From positions 4,277 to 68,276 of the forward strand of contig MLAK01000100.1 of assembly GCA_001839685.1 (NCBI GenBank): DNA of 64,000 nucleotides. The letters run 5' to 3'. This DNA comes from Tritrichomonas foetus. Lineage: Eukaryota; Parabasalia; Tritrichomonadida; Tritrichomonadidae. Under the pieces are notes generated by a model, which saw nothing but the letters and a program-made list of their open reading frames with translations, made no database searches and was not told the origin of the DNA. This document shows, piece after piece, positions 47,490 to 57,215 of the stretch (positions are counted from its first letter, which is position 1; the number at the start of each line of letters is the position of its first letter). Both the position numbers and the translations under genes were made by a program.

Positions 47490-48161
47490 ATCAGTTTGAA
47501 ATATTCTTTATTTTTAAACGTATACGTAATTTATTCAATTAAAATCAAAGCATTCAAATGTATTCAATTTGTGATGAAATGAAAAACACATTGTCATCTT
47601 GATAGAGATTTCGAGAAGAATAATTTTAATCCTTTTTCATGCCAAAGATATGTATCATATATATAAAAACCCTAAAATATTCAAAAAAATCTACTTCATT
47701 GAAAATGACAATTTACATTTGTTTTAAAAAAACTGTAGTATGCATATAAATAATATCAACAATCAAATATTTATAAATATTAAGAAGGATATATCTTCTT
47801 ATTAGATGAATGATGTAATTATTAAAATAAAATCATTAATATCATGATTCAATCAAAAGTAACATGTTTAATGGTTAGATAAAATTGCTTTTAATAGCTT
47901 ATAAATAAGTGAATTCCTAATTTTTAGTTGGTAGAATCAAACATGATTTATCTGCACGAATGTGTGAAGTGCAAAATCTAAGAATGAAATTTGACAACAT
48001 AAATGTCCTATGATCATAGAAAAAAATTAGTTGTCCAGCCAAATTTATTCTTAAATCACTTCACGATCATATGTGAAACGAAATATTATTGGCCAAACAA
48101 TCATTTAATAAATCCACCAATATAATACAAAAATTTGACCTATTAACACATCATTTTCCAT
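47490..48161. other. Divergent intergenic region
   Basis: AT-rich, no gene. A plus-strand frame near 47560 (MYSICDEMKNTLSS followed by TGA TAG) is relic-like but too short to call. tcattttccat immediately before the next ATG is an initiator-like TCA-T-T. Confidence 0.4.
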
Positions 48162-48992
48162 ATGACACAAGAAAACGAGACAGTGAGTGAACTTTCACTT
48201 GTCGAAGCCTTCAAAGCTCGTCACAGCTGTAGATCTTTCAAAGGAACGTTTCCCGAAGAAAAAAAACAAATTCTAGCAGAAATCGTCGATGATGTCAATA
48301 AACTCAAAACGCCTTTCGGTTCGCATGTCGAAATCGCTATTCATGGTCCTGGCCTTGGAAAGATGGGATTCATCTCAAATGAAACCGGCTGGCTCCTTCA
48401 AAAAATACCAAACGAAATTATGGACGATGTCGAAAAACGAAATAAAGCCTATACCGACGCATCATACTTGCTTCAACACGCTGTTATGAAAATGACACAG
48501 AATCGCATTTCTACAGTTTGGATAGCCGGCACTTTTTCGGCCAAAAAGGCCCAAGAGTCAACCCCTGGCTTTTCGGTTCCAGCGGTTGTTGCCTTTGGTG
48601 AAGAAAGTACGCCGCATTTAATGTCAAAGGTTATTAAGTTCTTCTCGCCTGGAAAAAGGTTTCCAATTTCAGATTTGTTTTTTGACAATGTCAACAAAAC
48701 CGCTTTTAACGACCAAAGTTCCGGTCAAAATTTGGAACTTTTTGAATGTGTACGATCAGGGCCATCTGCTGTGAACCATCAAACATGGAGATTTGTCGTC
48801 AATGAAAATTCTATTGACCTTTTCAATGGAAAAGGTGATGCATACTCAATTTTCGATATGGGAATAGCTATTGCTAATCTTGAAATGATATGCAAAGAAA
48901 TTAAAGGAAAAGCGGACATAATTATAAAAGAAGAAGCACCAGAACCATCACCTCTCGGTGGAACATATGTTGCAACTGTTTCTTTTGAATAA
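48162..48992 (+). CDS. Nitroreductase-fold flavoprotein (putative TM nitroreductase type)
   Basis: 276-residue FMN-dependent oxidoreductase of the nitroreductase superfamily. The start SLVEAFKARHSCRSFKGTFP holds the FMN-phosphate-binding R-x-S-x-R-x-F signature in the form RHSCRSF. YLLQHAVMKM matches the domain helix. VRSGPSAVNHQTWRFVV is the second conserved block (SAxNxQPWxF). DMGIAIANLEMICKE resembles the C-terminal G-x-x-x-x-N helix. It acts in the cytosol on quinones or nitro compounds; in trichomonads such enzymes are discussed in 5-nitroimidazole activation. The family is bacterial-like and often attributed to lateral transfer. The specific substrate is unknown. Confidence 0.88.
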   Translation: MTQENETVSELSLVEAFKARHSCRSFKGTFPEEKKQILAEIVDDVNKLKTPFGSHVEIAIHGPGLGKMGFISNETGWLLQKIPNEIMDDVEKRNKAYTDASYLLQHAVMKMTQNRISTVWIAGTFSAKKAQESTPGFSVPAVVAFGEESTPHLMSKVIKFFSPGKRFPISDLFFDNVNKTAFNDQSSGQNLELFECVRSGPSAVNHQTWRFVVNENSIDLFNGKGDAYSIFDMGIAIANLEMICKEIKGKADIIIKEEAPEPSPLGGTYVATVSFE

Positions 48993-49371
48993 AAGCGACA
49001 ATTTAGTTTGTCTTTTTTTTTTCTTAATTCAGAGAATATTATATCCGAGCATTATTGAATGAGCATATGGAGTCTTCAGTAGAGTTTGCTCATGAAATAC
49101 TTGATATTTTTGTTTGTTACTTGATGTTTTTGTTTGTTACTTGATGTTTTTGTTTGTTACTTGATGTTTTTGTTTGTTACTTGATGTTTTTGTTTGTTAC
49201 TTGATGTTTTTGTTATGAAAGACATTCATGAATCTGAAATTCGATCCAAAGAATAATTATTAAAAATTACAATAAAATCTAAAAAATAAAGAAATTACCA
49301 ATTCAAACATTTTACATAATACTGTTAATATTAATAATATATTTATGCTCGATATGATTGTATAAAATATA
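48993..49371. other. Intergenic containing a minisatellite
   Basis: Convergent 3' flanks. No gene; the repeat at 49101-49214 is the only structure. Confidence 0.6.
49101..49214. repeat. Minisatellite, 20-bp unit, 5.7 copies
   Basis: Unit ttgatgtttttgtttgttac, nearly identical copies in exact 20-bp register from 49101, the last one truncated. It lies about 110 bp after the nitroreductase stop. It shares the TTGATGTTT...GTT core with the 19-bp array at 29768. Confidence 0.95.
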
Positions 49372-51585
49372 TCACACATAATAGTATTCTATTATTCCTC
49401 TTGTACACTTTTCTACTTTCCCATCAGGGTATTTCATCTCATAATCGCCATTAGATTTTGTAATTTTAATTTCACCAGATGGATAATAAATTTCTTTATC
49501 ACCATTAGCGAAGTGTTTTTCACGCTGGCCATTAGTGAAAGTGTACATCACTGTGTTGTCCGGTAATGTTAATTCAATTACACCATTTGCATATTTATAA
49601 GCTCTTGCACCATCAGGGAAATCTTGTGAAGCATCATTATTAGGATAAAAGACATAAGTGCAATTGCTTCTAGTTATTTTCCTCGTACCATTAGAAAACC
49701 TTATTTCCACTGTCCCATCAAAATATTTTATAGTTTTCTTTTGATTAGCAGCTACTTTTTCTTCAATAACTTCTCCTAAATCTATATCAAAATCAACATC
49801 ATATTGATCACGGTAGAAATAGTCTCCTTCTGGACTGTTTGATTGAATATGTTTAGTTTTTTGTTTGATGTTGGATTTCAAATAGCTTTCATTGGAGTTA
49901 TTTTCGTTATTTGTTGAAAAGTTTGGTACTAAAAGTGATTCTTGGAGTCTTTTTGGAATATTAGCACGCACTATTGTTTGTGCTGGAACATTTGAAACAT
50001 TGGATTCTTTAGAATTAGATGATTTGTTAGATTCGACTTTATTCGATGAAACTTGTTTTCCACGAGCAGGAACTTTTGGTGGAGATGGGATTTTAGAAAC
50101 TTTTGATACTCGATTTTTTGTGACTGCTTTGTTAACAGGAGGTGAAACTTCAGAATCGTTCGAGTTATCATTTCTGTTGATAAATGTTGGTTTCGTCTTT
50201 GGGGAATTATTTGGAGAAAGTTTAGGTATGACAGCTTTGAATACATGCATTGGTTTTTCATAATTATTAGAATTAGGAATTTCTCGATTGATTTTTGATT
50301 CATTAATTTGTCTAATTGGATTTAAACTACTTTGTTTTGTAAATGATTGAGGTGAAGAAACTGGGCTTCTCTTGAGAAAATTTTTATTTGGTGATTCATA
50401 TTTATGAATATCAAAACTATTTGCTTCATCGTCATCAAATGATGGTTCATCATCATCACTAATATTGGTTGGAAAAGCTGTTGATACTTTTGCGCTATAT
50501 TTCGAACTCATATTATGATTAACATTAGAATTTATCTTGTTAATATAAGAATTTTGATTATTCTTAAAAGATATTTCATCTTTGTTAGATAATGATTGTT
50601 TCTTGAATGAACCATTTGATGATTTACTTGAATTGGAATTTCGAATAATTTTAGGACTAATGTTTGGTAAGTCAGCTGATTCGACTTTAATATCAAAATC
50701 ATCATTATTATCTTGTTTATACTCAAAAGTCGGCTCGATTTTAGCAATATTATCCTCTTCGTTGACAATTCCAATATTATCTATTTCTGATTCATCACTA
50801 TCAATATTTGCAATTGAAGTAGTAATCTCATCATCCAATTTAGAAACAATATCAACTTTATTTGAGATATTTTTGTTAATTGGATAGAAATTATTCGTTT
50901 TTTCCACAATATCTTTATTTATGGTGATTTTATTCTCTCGTATTACATCAAAGTTGGAATTTATAGTGGATTGATAATTATCTTTTATATTTTCAAAATC
51001 TCGAGCATGTGAAATTGGTTTTTCGAGAAGTTTTTGATTTAAAGAATCGATTTGTTCAATATAAGTATTTTTTTCTCGATTCCATTCATTCTTTTTAAAT
51101 TTATATTTTTCTTTTAAAGCTTTATATTTTTGCTTCAATAATAAATAAGAAGCACTATTTGTTTCAGTATCAGCAAGAATTTGTTCACTTTCATATTTTG
51201 CTTTTTCACGAGCGAAAGCTCTCTTTTCTTTAAGAAATCTTTGCTGTTCTTTTTCTAATTCTGCTTTCTTTTGGGTTACCAGGCGGAAAGCTTGATGAAG
51301 ATCATTTGTTAATTGCATTATTTGATCAGCATTATTATCAACTGGAATGTTGTCATCTGATGATGATGAAGAATTTGGAATCTTTTTTGGAGTGTTTTCG
51401 TTTGAGAATAGATTTGGGAACTTTTTCTTTAGTCTTTCTGGATCAGGAAAAATATCTGATGAAGAAGAAGATGAATGGTGTTGAACGGCTTCTTCTAATT
51501 TGCGAAATTGAACGAGGTCACTATCGTCATCAGAAAATAGGAGACTATTTGATCCCTTTTTCTGTGGTTTTCTTGTTCCTTTCAT
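49372..51585 (-). CDS. SAS-4/CPAP-like centriole assembly protein with TCP10/G-box domain
   Basis: 737 residues. N-terminal acidic Ser-rich region, coiled coil at about 90-190 (KKAELEKEQQRFLKEKRAFA, KYKALKEKYKFKKNEWNREK), a long disordered S/N/D-rich middle, and a C-terminal (about 611-737) TCP10/G-box domain. That domain is a ladder of beta strands with repeated [YF]xxG: YFDGTVEIRFSNGTRKI, DFPDGARAYKYANGVIEL, TFTNGQREKHFANGDKEI, YYPSGEIKITKSNGDYEM. It is the hallmark of CPAP/CENPJ and SAS-4, where the G-box binds STIL/Ana2-type partners. The predicted role is basal body/centriole assembly, fitting a flagellate. The tubulin-binding PN2-3 motif was not identified. Confidence 0.85.
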   Translation of the reverse strand: MKGTRKPQKKGSNSLLFSDDDSDLVQFRKLEEAVQHHSSSSSSDIFPDPERLKKKFPNLFSNENTPKKIPNSSSSSDDNIPVDNNADQIMQLTNDLHQAFRLVTQKKAELEKEQQRFLKEKRAFAREKAKYESEQILADTETNSASYLLLKQKYKALKEKYKFKKNEWNREKNTYIEQIDSLNQKLLEKPISHARDFENIKDNYQSTINSNFDVIRENKITINKDIVEKTNNFYPINKNISNKVDIVSKLDDEITTSIANIDSDESEIDNIGIVNEEDNIAKIEPTFEYKQDNNDDFDIKVESADLPNISPKIIRNSNSSKSSNGSFKKQSLSNKDEISFKNNQNSYINKINSNVNHNMSSKYSAKVSTAFPTNISDDDEPSFDDDEANSFDIHKYESPNKNFLKRSPVSSPQSFTKQSSLNPIRQINESKINREIPNSNNYEKPMHVFKAVIPKLSPNNSPKTKPTFINRNDNSNDSEVSPPVNKAVTKNRVSKVSKIPSPPKVPARGKQVSSNKVESNKSSNSKESNVSNVPAQTIVRANIPKRLQESLLVPNFSTNNENNSNESYLKSNIKQKTKHIQSNSPEGDYFYRDQYDVDFDIDLGEVIEEKVAANQKKTIKYFDGTVEIRFSNGTRKITRSNCTYVFYPNNDASQDFPDGARAYKYANGVIELTLPDNTVMYTFTNGQREKHFANGDKEIYYPSGEIKITKSNGDYEMKYPDGKVEKCTRGIIEYYYV

Positions 51586-51899
51586 GAAGAACTTGTGGGT
51601 AAATTTTAAACGTATTTCATCTTATATAAAATTCTGACAATTGTGATTTTGAACCAAAACAAACAAAACACCGATATTCTTTCTCATCTTTTTATAGTTA
51701 TGATATAAATTCGATGAAACTATTCATTGCAAATTCCGTCATCATATTTCAGAGCAGGAAAAGAATAACCTATTGTATCGATAATTACAAATTCATGATT
51801 CTCACAGTAATCATCTATTGTTATTTTTTATTGTCACTCAAAAAATTCTTACAGTTTTTGGATAATGATGATCTCTTTGGAAAGTAATCACAAGTATTA
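51586..51899. other. Intergenic, nothing recognised
   Basis: AT-rich 5' flank of the SAS-4-like gene. No gene or RNA is supported. Confidence 0.4.
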
Positions 51900-52190
51900 A
51901 CCAAACTAATTAAAAAACAAACTAATTAAAAAANNNNNNNNNNNNNNNNNNNNNNNNNNNNNNNNNNNNNNNNNNNNNNNNNNNNNNNNNNNNNNNNNNN
52001 NNNNNNNNNNNNNNNNNNNNNNNNNNNNNNNNNNNNNNNNNNNNNNNNNNNNNNNNNNNNNNNNNNNNNNNNNNNNNNNNNNNNNNNNNNNNNNNNNNNN
52101 NNNNNNNNNNNNNNNNNNNNNNNNNNNNNNNNNAAAAAACAAACTAATTAAAAAACAAACTAATTAAAAAAACAAACTAATTAAAAAAAC
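51900..52190. repeat. AT-rich tandem repeat interrupted by assembly gap (N at 51934-52133)
   Basis: The unit aaactaattaaaaaac (with seven-A variants) stands on both sides of the 200-N gap: about two copies left and three right. The 200-N length is probably a placeholder. Confidence 0.92.
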
Positions 52191-52258
52191 ACCATTTGAA
52201 CAAAATAATAAATCTTATATTTTAATAACAAAAATATGATTAGAAAAAGAAAAATAGT

Positions 52259-53704
52259 TCAATCATAAGGATTATTCTGCTTTTCATTTTGTCCAAAGCG
52301 GATTTTATTTATGATTGCTGCAAGATTTTCTTTAATTACATCAATATCAAATTTTGGAACTTTAATTTTGTGCTTTGCATATTTTTTGACAAAGCCAAGA
52401 ACATCAAGAAAAGTATTATTTCCTCTGTAAATGATTGGTGCCTCTTTCTGTCCAGCTGGCCATAAAATCATTGTTGGAAAATGTGTCATTTCTGGGACAG
52501 ATTCTGGAACGTCATTTTTGGAGACATCCATTATGTAAAAATATGTATTTGTGCGATTCAAAAGTGCAGCAACAACATTAACAATAGGTTTAAAGAATTT
52601 GAATTTGGTGCAATTTGGACTCGTAAAAATTACTATCGTTTCGTGATTTTCTTCATATACCAAATCTATAAAATTCGTACCAACAACTTTATGAATCGAT
52701 TCGTTATTACTATCTGATGCATTTTCACTTACAATGTAAGGATCTTCAACTCCATTTTGAATTCTTGATAATAAATCTGATAGATATGATACATTATACA
52801 TATCATCATTTTCAATAACCCATCTCAAGCGATTTGGCTTTTCAATGTTGATAACGAAAAAATATGGCAATTCAACAGATCGCATACATGTCAAATTTGC
52901 AAAGCTTTCTTTCTCGTCTTGTTTAACAACAGAAAATGCAAAATCACGTGCATGCATTTCTGATAACTTAATTAAAGTGTCATAAGATTTCTCACATTGT
53001 AAAGAATCAGTTTGATTAATTACAAATCCAGAAATAAAACTTGATTTTAAGTTTGATTTAATATTTAATGAATCCGAATAAGTTTGGATGTTTGTATTCA
53101 ATAAAGATTCATATGGAGTGCTTTCTGTGATTTCTAAAAGTTGTCTATCGAGTGGACGATATAAATATAATCCTGGTTTTATCGTCATTTCATAAATAGC
53201 GAACAATTCCGAAGACACTAAATAAATGGTGTGATCTTTTGGAACGCAAACTGGTTCTTCTTGAAGATCAATAGCAAATATGCATGTTTTGTTGCCATTT
53301 AATAATTCATTAAGTTTATTGATATTTGAAATTGATTGAATTTTTGGATTTGAAATTCTATCCATCCAATTTAAAAAAGAAGGCGCTGTTGTTGGAGCTT
53401 CTTCAAATGGAATGATTTCTGTGCCTTTGTAAGGAACAATGCAGGGAATCGATTTGCATATTTCTGGCGCAGAATTTGGATCGGCTAAGGCAAATGCAAC
53501 GGCTTCTTTGTATATTGTTATTGCTGCATTTGTGTAAGAAATTGCTTCTCTTGATTCGTTATCGGGATTGGAAAAAAATATTATCGACCAATCATTCGCA
53601 TTCAAAAATTCTTCGATTTTGTCGCCTGTAAGATAATCCATTCTTCCAATTTCACCAAAAAGCTCTTTCAATCGAATACAAAAAAGGAACAAAGGTAAAA
53701 TCAT
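52259..53704 (-). CDS. Redox-inactive PDI-like/thioredoxin-fold protein of the secretory pathway
   Basis: 481 residues with a signal-like start (MILPLFLFCIRL) and several N-x-S/T sites. The C-terminal third is a thioredoxin fold in the PDI manner: NFIDLVYEENHETIVIFTSP, NCTKFKFFKPIVNVV, TYFYIMDVSKNDV, THFPTMILWPAG (cis-Pro region), IIYRGNNTFLDVLGFVKKYA. The active site CGHC is replaced by SPNCTKF, so disulfide exchange is not expected. The N-terminal half is consistent with further degenerate thioredoxin domains. No KDEL; it ends QNNPYD. It may be a chaperone or adaptor like redox-dead PDIs. Confidence 0.75.
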   Translation of the reverse strand: MILPLFLFCIRLKELFGEIGRMDYLTGDKIEEFLNANDWSIIFFSNPDNESREAISYTNAAITIYKEAVAFALADPNSAPEICKSIPCIVPYKGTEIIPFEEAPTTAPSFLNWMDRISNPKIQSISNINKLNELLNGNKTCIFAIDLQEEPVCVPKDHTIYLVSSELFAIYEMTIKPGLYLYRPLDRQLLEITESTPYESLLNTNIQTYSDSLNIKSNLKSSFISGFVINQTDSLQCEKSYDTLIKLSEMHARDFAFSVVKQDEKESFANLTCMRSVELPYFFVINIEKPNRLRWVIENDDMYNVSYLSDLLSRIQNGVEDPYIVSENASDSNNESIHKVVGTNFIDLVYEENHETIVIFTSPNCTKFKFFKPIVNVVAALLNRTNTYFYIMDVSKNDVPESVPEMTHFPTMILWPAGQKEAPIIYRGNNTFLDVLGFVKKYAKHKIKVPKFDIDVIKENLAAIINKIRFGQNEKQNNPYD

Positions 53705-54202
53705 GTGTGTAAAGTTGTCGGACGATGAGTTTATTCAGAAATTTTTCTATGGCTGTGATTCAACATTGTCGAATTTTTGTATTAATATTTGTTCATATCA
53801 AATGAAAATTGATGTTACATTTTTTCCTGCTGTTGCTGTTATGTTTGCGGAGAGTAAGCTAATCATATTTTCATTTCGAGATCGTGAATAGACGTCGTAA
53901 AAAGTTGTTTTATCATTTTGGCCCTTAACGTATGATGTTTTCTGATGATCATTTTGGATACATTTAGAAATTGTCAATAAACTATCGCTACAATCGCATA
54001 CTGGTAAGATTTCTTATTTTCAATACACCCATTTTATGAATGTTAGGAATAATCGTTTTGTGGTGATGGCATTCGCATAAAGTAACAAAAAATGTTTGTA
54101 TTTGATTAAAATATATAATTATGCCTGTTCACTTAATTTCAGAATGAGAGAAATCATTGTATTAAGTTGATGTTTAATTTATTGAATTCTTTTACTTTTG
54201 TC
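53705..54202. other. Intergenic, no supported gene
   Basis: A 62-codon frame starting ATG at 53703, overlapping the previous start codon in the opposite direction, has no recognisable features and is not called. The rest is AT-rich. Confidence 0.4.
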
Positions 54203-54353
54203 TCTTCATTTCTTTCATTTCTTCATTTCTTTCATTTCTTCATTTCTTTCATTTCTTTCATTTCTTCATTTCTTTCATTTCTTCATTTCTTTCATTTCTT
54301 CATTTCTTTCATTTCTTCTTTTCTTTCATTTCTTCTTTTCTTTCATTTCTTCT
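54203..54353. repeat. Polypyrimidine minisatellite (tttcatttcttca type)
   Basis: Imperfect tandem copies of tttcatttcttcatttc, pyrimidine-rich on the plus strand, drifting to tttcatttcttcttttc at the right end. All three frames stay open as F/H/S/L low complexity, which is a repeat artefact. Confidence 0.9.
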
Positions 54354-54614
54354 CGTTCACTTTGCGGCTCGGATACTGTTTTATCATCTCACAACATTGT
54401 TCGATTCATTTTGTAATTAAAATGCTTTTGTCACTATCATTCAGATTTCTCTCAAGTTTTATTTTAGATAATAAAATGCATTCTTTTATCAAACTTTCTT
54501 TGAATAGTGAGTGAATTTTCTTTGATTTTAATCAAACCGAAATAATAAAAATAAAAGTGAAAAATATCTGTGGTGATAAAAAAGATTACAAAAATGCAGT
54601 AAATGTCAAAGGAT

Positions 54615-55019
54615 TTATTGTTCTTCTTGCTTCTGGCGGCATCCAGCATTAACAACATGGATGTTCTTGGCTTGAGCTGCTTCCTCGATCTTGCGGCGAA
54701 GAGCTCCTCCGACGGAGTGGGCGATAACGGCGGCATAGACTGTGTTTTGTGTGAAGAGTGGTTCGAGTTCTTCGACATTATGTACCAAGTATGGCTTGAA
54801 GCCGCTTGGGAGCATGAAACGTGTGGCGTTGTCGCTTCCGAAACCGCAGGATGGGTGTGATGGTGTGCCCCTGTACTTCCTGCGGAAGCGGGAATCGATA
54901 CCACGAACGTGACGCCAGGATGACTTAACGCGGACAAAACGATCGGATTGGATGCGGTTGAATCTTGTTGTCTTCTTCTTGATGATTGCCTTATGTGGGG
55001 CTGGTGCGACAGTCGACAT
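54615..55019 (-). CDS. RPL32: Ribosomal protein eL32
   Basis: 134-residue large-subunit ribosomal protein. From ATG 55019: MSTVAPAPHKAIIKKKTTRF, then NRIQSDRFVRVKSSWRHVRG, IDSRFRRKYRGTPSHPSCGF, GSDNATRFMLPSGFKPYLVH and NVEELEPLFTQNTVYAAVIA. This is textbook eL32 (H/K..R...D...W..P.GID.R.RR...G), with the expected length. Codon use is the least AT-rich in the window, typical of strong expression. A pyrimidine-rich ggcctttctc precedes the ATG. No intron. The frame in the same strand at 54464-55108 is its shadow. Confidence 0.98.
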   Translation of the reverse strand: MSTVAPAPHKAIIKKKTTRFNRIQSDRFVRVKSSWRHVRGIDSRFRRKYRGTPSHPSCGFGSDNATRFMLPSGFKPYLVHNVEELEPLFTQNTVYAAVIAHSVGGALRRKIEEAAQAKNIHVVNAGCRQKQEEQ

Positions 55020-55580
55020 GAGAAAGGCCAAATCCAACCGCCAGATTCGAACACACCTTGATAATTTTGACTATAAATGCCATAGATTTTAAAACACATT
55101 TTTTTCAATATGAAAGCAACTTGTATTTGAAATTATACAATTTTTGATGTTTGTAAAGCTTTAAAGCAATATAATTATGTTAAAAACATCAAATATTCCT
55201 CTGAAGTGGAAAGTCATGTCCCTAACCATTTTCAATTATTGGTTAATAAATATTATGTTAACCATTTTGAAGATTAGTGATTTCATTATTCTTCGTTCTG
55301 AAACCAGTTTGATATTTCTGTATATACCTTCTATATTGCGATATTGCAATCTCCAATAAGTTCAGTAATTGATGTCTGCGAAAAACCTATTTGCAAAATT
55401 TCCAAAATCTTTGAAAAAGCAGATTTGAATATCATGATAATAAGTAGAAATGACGTCCTTTTAAATAGGAACAAAAATAGTAAATAGCTGTGACAAACAT
55501 AATAAAGATGTATATTTATTTTATTACAATGCATACTAAAATAGAAAAATAATTCATGGTATTTAAAAAAGTCGTGCACC
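55020..55580. other. Intergenic, no supported gene
   Basis: AT-rich, with the eL32 5' flank at the left. The gattcgaac at 55042 resembles a tRNA B box but has no cloverleaf. Nothing else is seen. Confidence 0.5.
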
Positions 55581-56222
55581 TTATATTTGATGCATCATTG
55601 TGCTTGTAATTAATTGCTGCAAAACCTTTCTAGAATTTTCATCATCCCAAATATCATCCATCCATTTTAGGCGGAACTTTTGGTTTCGATTCACATCTCT
55701 ATTAGGAGCTTGATTAGCTGGCAGTAGTTCCTTGAGGTAGGTATATATTTTATTGAACTCTTTTTGTGTTATCATTTTCCCAAAAGTGTTACTCATCCAT
55801 AAGAACGGCCTCGACTTTTCCAATTGAAAATCTTCTATCTTCTTCATCAGCTTCACCATTCTTCTCTTTTCGTATGATGGCGTCTGTCTGTAGCCATCCT
55901 CATATTCTTTATTCTCATAAATATTCGGTCTATTGTCATTTTTGATGTGCGAACTTGGTTGCGGAAGAAAAGACGAGCTTAGTTGGTGTTGTGGCATGTT
56001 AAATGCTGCTAAGGAGATGTTTTGGGCATTAAAGTTTGATGTGTCTGGGGAATTTTGTGAGCTTCCATTGAAAATTTTATGCTTCGGCTTTTCAAGTAAA
56101 GGTGGAAGTTGCTCGGGAGAGAAAGGCCAGTCGGAATCGGTGATTCGAACTGTGAAGGGTAGTCCACTAATCATTTCAGAATTGATTTCATCTAGGAATG
56201 AGGGAAGTGGGGTGCAAAACAT
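55581..56222 (-). CDS. Uncharacterised polar protein
   Basis: 213 residues from ATG 56222 (MFCTPLPSFLDEINSEMISG). An in-frame ATG at 56315 would add 31 hydrophobic, AT-rich codons (FERRYFFFNNIQTICLEFIF) that look non-coding, so the internal start is preferred. The N-terminal half is Ser/Pro/Asn-rich and probably disordered. The C-terminal part (about 125-213) is a compact basic/aromatic region: KRRMVKLMKKIEDFQLEKSR, PFLWMSNTFGKMITQKEFNK, FRLKWMDDIWDDENSRKVLQ. It could be a small interaction domain. The family is not recognised. Confidence 0.65.
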   Translation of the reverse strand: MFCTPLPSFLDEINSEMISGLPFTVRITDSDWPFSPEQLPPLLEKPKHKIFNGSSQNSPDTSNFNAQNISLAAFNMPQHQLSSSFLPQPSSHIKNDNRPNIYENKEYEDGYRQTPSYEKRRMVKLMKKIEDFQLEKSRPFLWMSNTFGKMITQKEFNKIYTYLKELLPANQAPNRDVNRNQKFRLKWMDDIWDDENSRKVLQQLITSTMMHQI

Positions 56223-56425
56223 GATTTTATAAAACAAAATAATGAAAATAAATTCCAAACAAATAGTTTGAATATTATTGAAAAAGAAATAGCGTCTTTC
56301 AAAATTCAATAACATAAAAGGTAAATTATATTGATTTTAGAAGTAAAATCAATGTATTTTCAATTATTTGAATTGGTTTGTGTGCAACCATAGAAAAAGC
56401 TGATTTTTCAACTTTTCAAAATTGA

Positions 56426-56623
56426 ATGATCTCTCAATCAAAGTTTTGGTTTTCGGTTAAAAATATTTTAAATTTCAGATTATTTCAAAAGTTGAAAGGA
56501 CCATCGAATGCCAAATCAATTTTCCGATTGGGAATGTCGAACTTTTACATTTATAATTTGGCCTCAAAATACGATCTGATTTTTTCATATCTCACCTTAT
56601 CGTACGATCAAGCCAATGGTTAA
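56426..56623 (+). pseudogene. Short coding-like relic
   Basis: An ATG-started frame of 65 codons reads MISQSKFWFSVKNILNFRLF, QKLKGPSNAKSIFRLGMSNF, YIYNLASKYDLIFSYLTLSY, DQANG. It is isolated and short in a gene desert with other relics. Could be a very small gene, but I see no support. Confidence 0.3.
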
Positions 56624-56640
56624 GTAGATATTACTATGAG

Positions 56641-56877
56641 TTATTTGTTATGCCACATATCTACCCAATCTTTTTTTCTGAAACTGCCAACCCCTGAAAA
56701 ATCTCTCAAATGAAGATAAGAAATAAAAAAAAAGATACTTTGGCAAACAAATAATTGTAGATATGAGTAACTCAAATAAAACTTAATAAGTTCAACTGAA
56801 AGTGAGAATTCCAGTTTGACCGTTTCTGTCACTCCTTTGAATTTCTGAAATGAAAATCTCACTATCGTACTGGATAT
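56641..56877 (-). pseudogene. Short coding-like relic
   Basis: A minus-strand open frame without an ATG reads RFSFQKFKGVTETVKLEFSL, SVELIKFYLSYSYLQLFVCQ, SIFFFISYLHLRDFSGVGSF, RKKDWVDMWHNK and stops. A stop lies upstream in the same frame. Probably the tail of a decayed gene. Confidence 0.3.
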
Positions 56878-57215
56878 CTACTCAATTTATTTTTATGTGC
56901 TGACCATAATTAGTCAAACAGAACAGACCTTTCGGCTAGATCGTTTTCAGTAATTCAATAATACTGTAATTCTGAGGATTGAATTATGTTTTAAATTTAT
57001 TCAAATTGAATCATTCTCAAATTCAAAGAGCCGATACAGAAAATTAAATTTCATAGCTGATCTTTTTTTTTTCCTATCAGCTTTCTCCACCAAAGGTCAA
57101 GAAATGAAAATAGAATAGATAGTAAGTCCATTGTTATTCTTTGGCAATCCCAGGAAATTCAATTTTTTAAAACTTTATCATCTTTTTCTTATTGAAGATT
57201 TAGGTGAAGTGAAAA

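Noticed and set aside
53703..53891. 62-codon ORF overlapping the PDI-like start codon on the opposite strand
   Set aside because: No conserved features and it overlaps a well-supported start; more likely incidental.
54167..54514. Phe/His/Ser-rich plus-strand ORFs
   Set aside because: Translation of the pyrimidine minisatellite, with no protein-like composition outside it.
55042..55051. tRNA B-box-like gattcgaac upstream of eL32
   Set aside because: No cloverleaf, A box or acceptor stem can be built around it.
54464..55108. Ser/His-rich 214-codon frame over eL32
   Set aside because: Shadow frame of the ribosomal protein gene.
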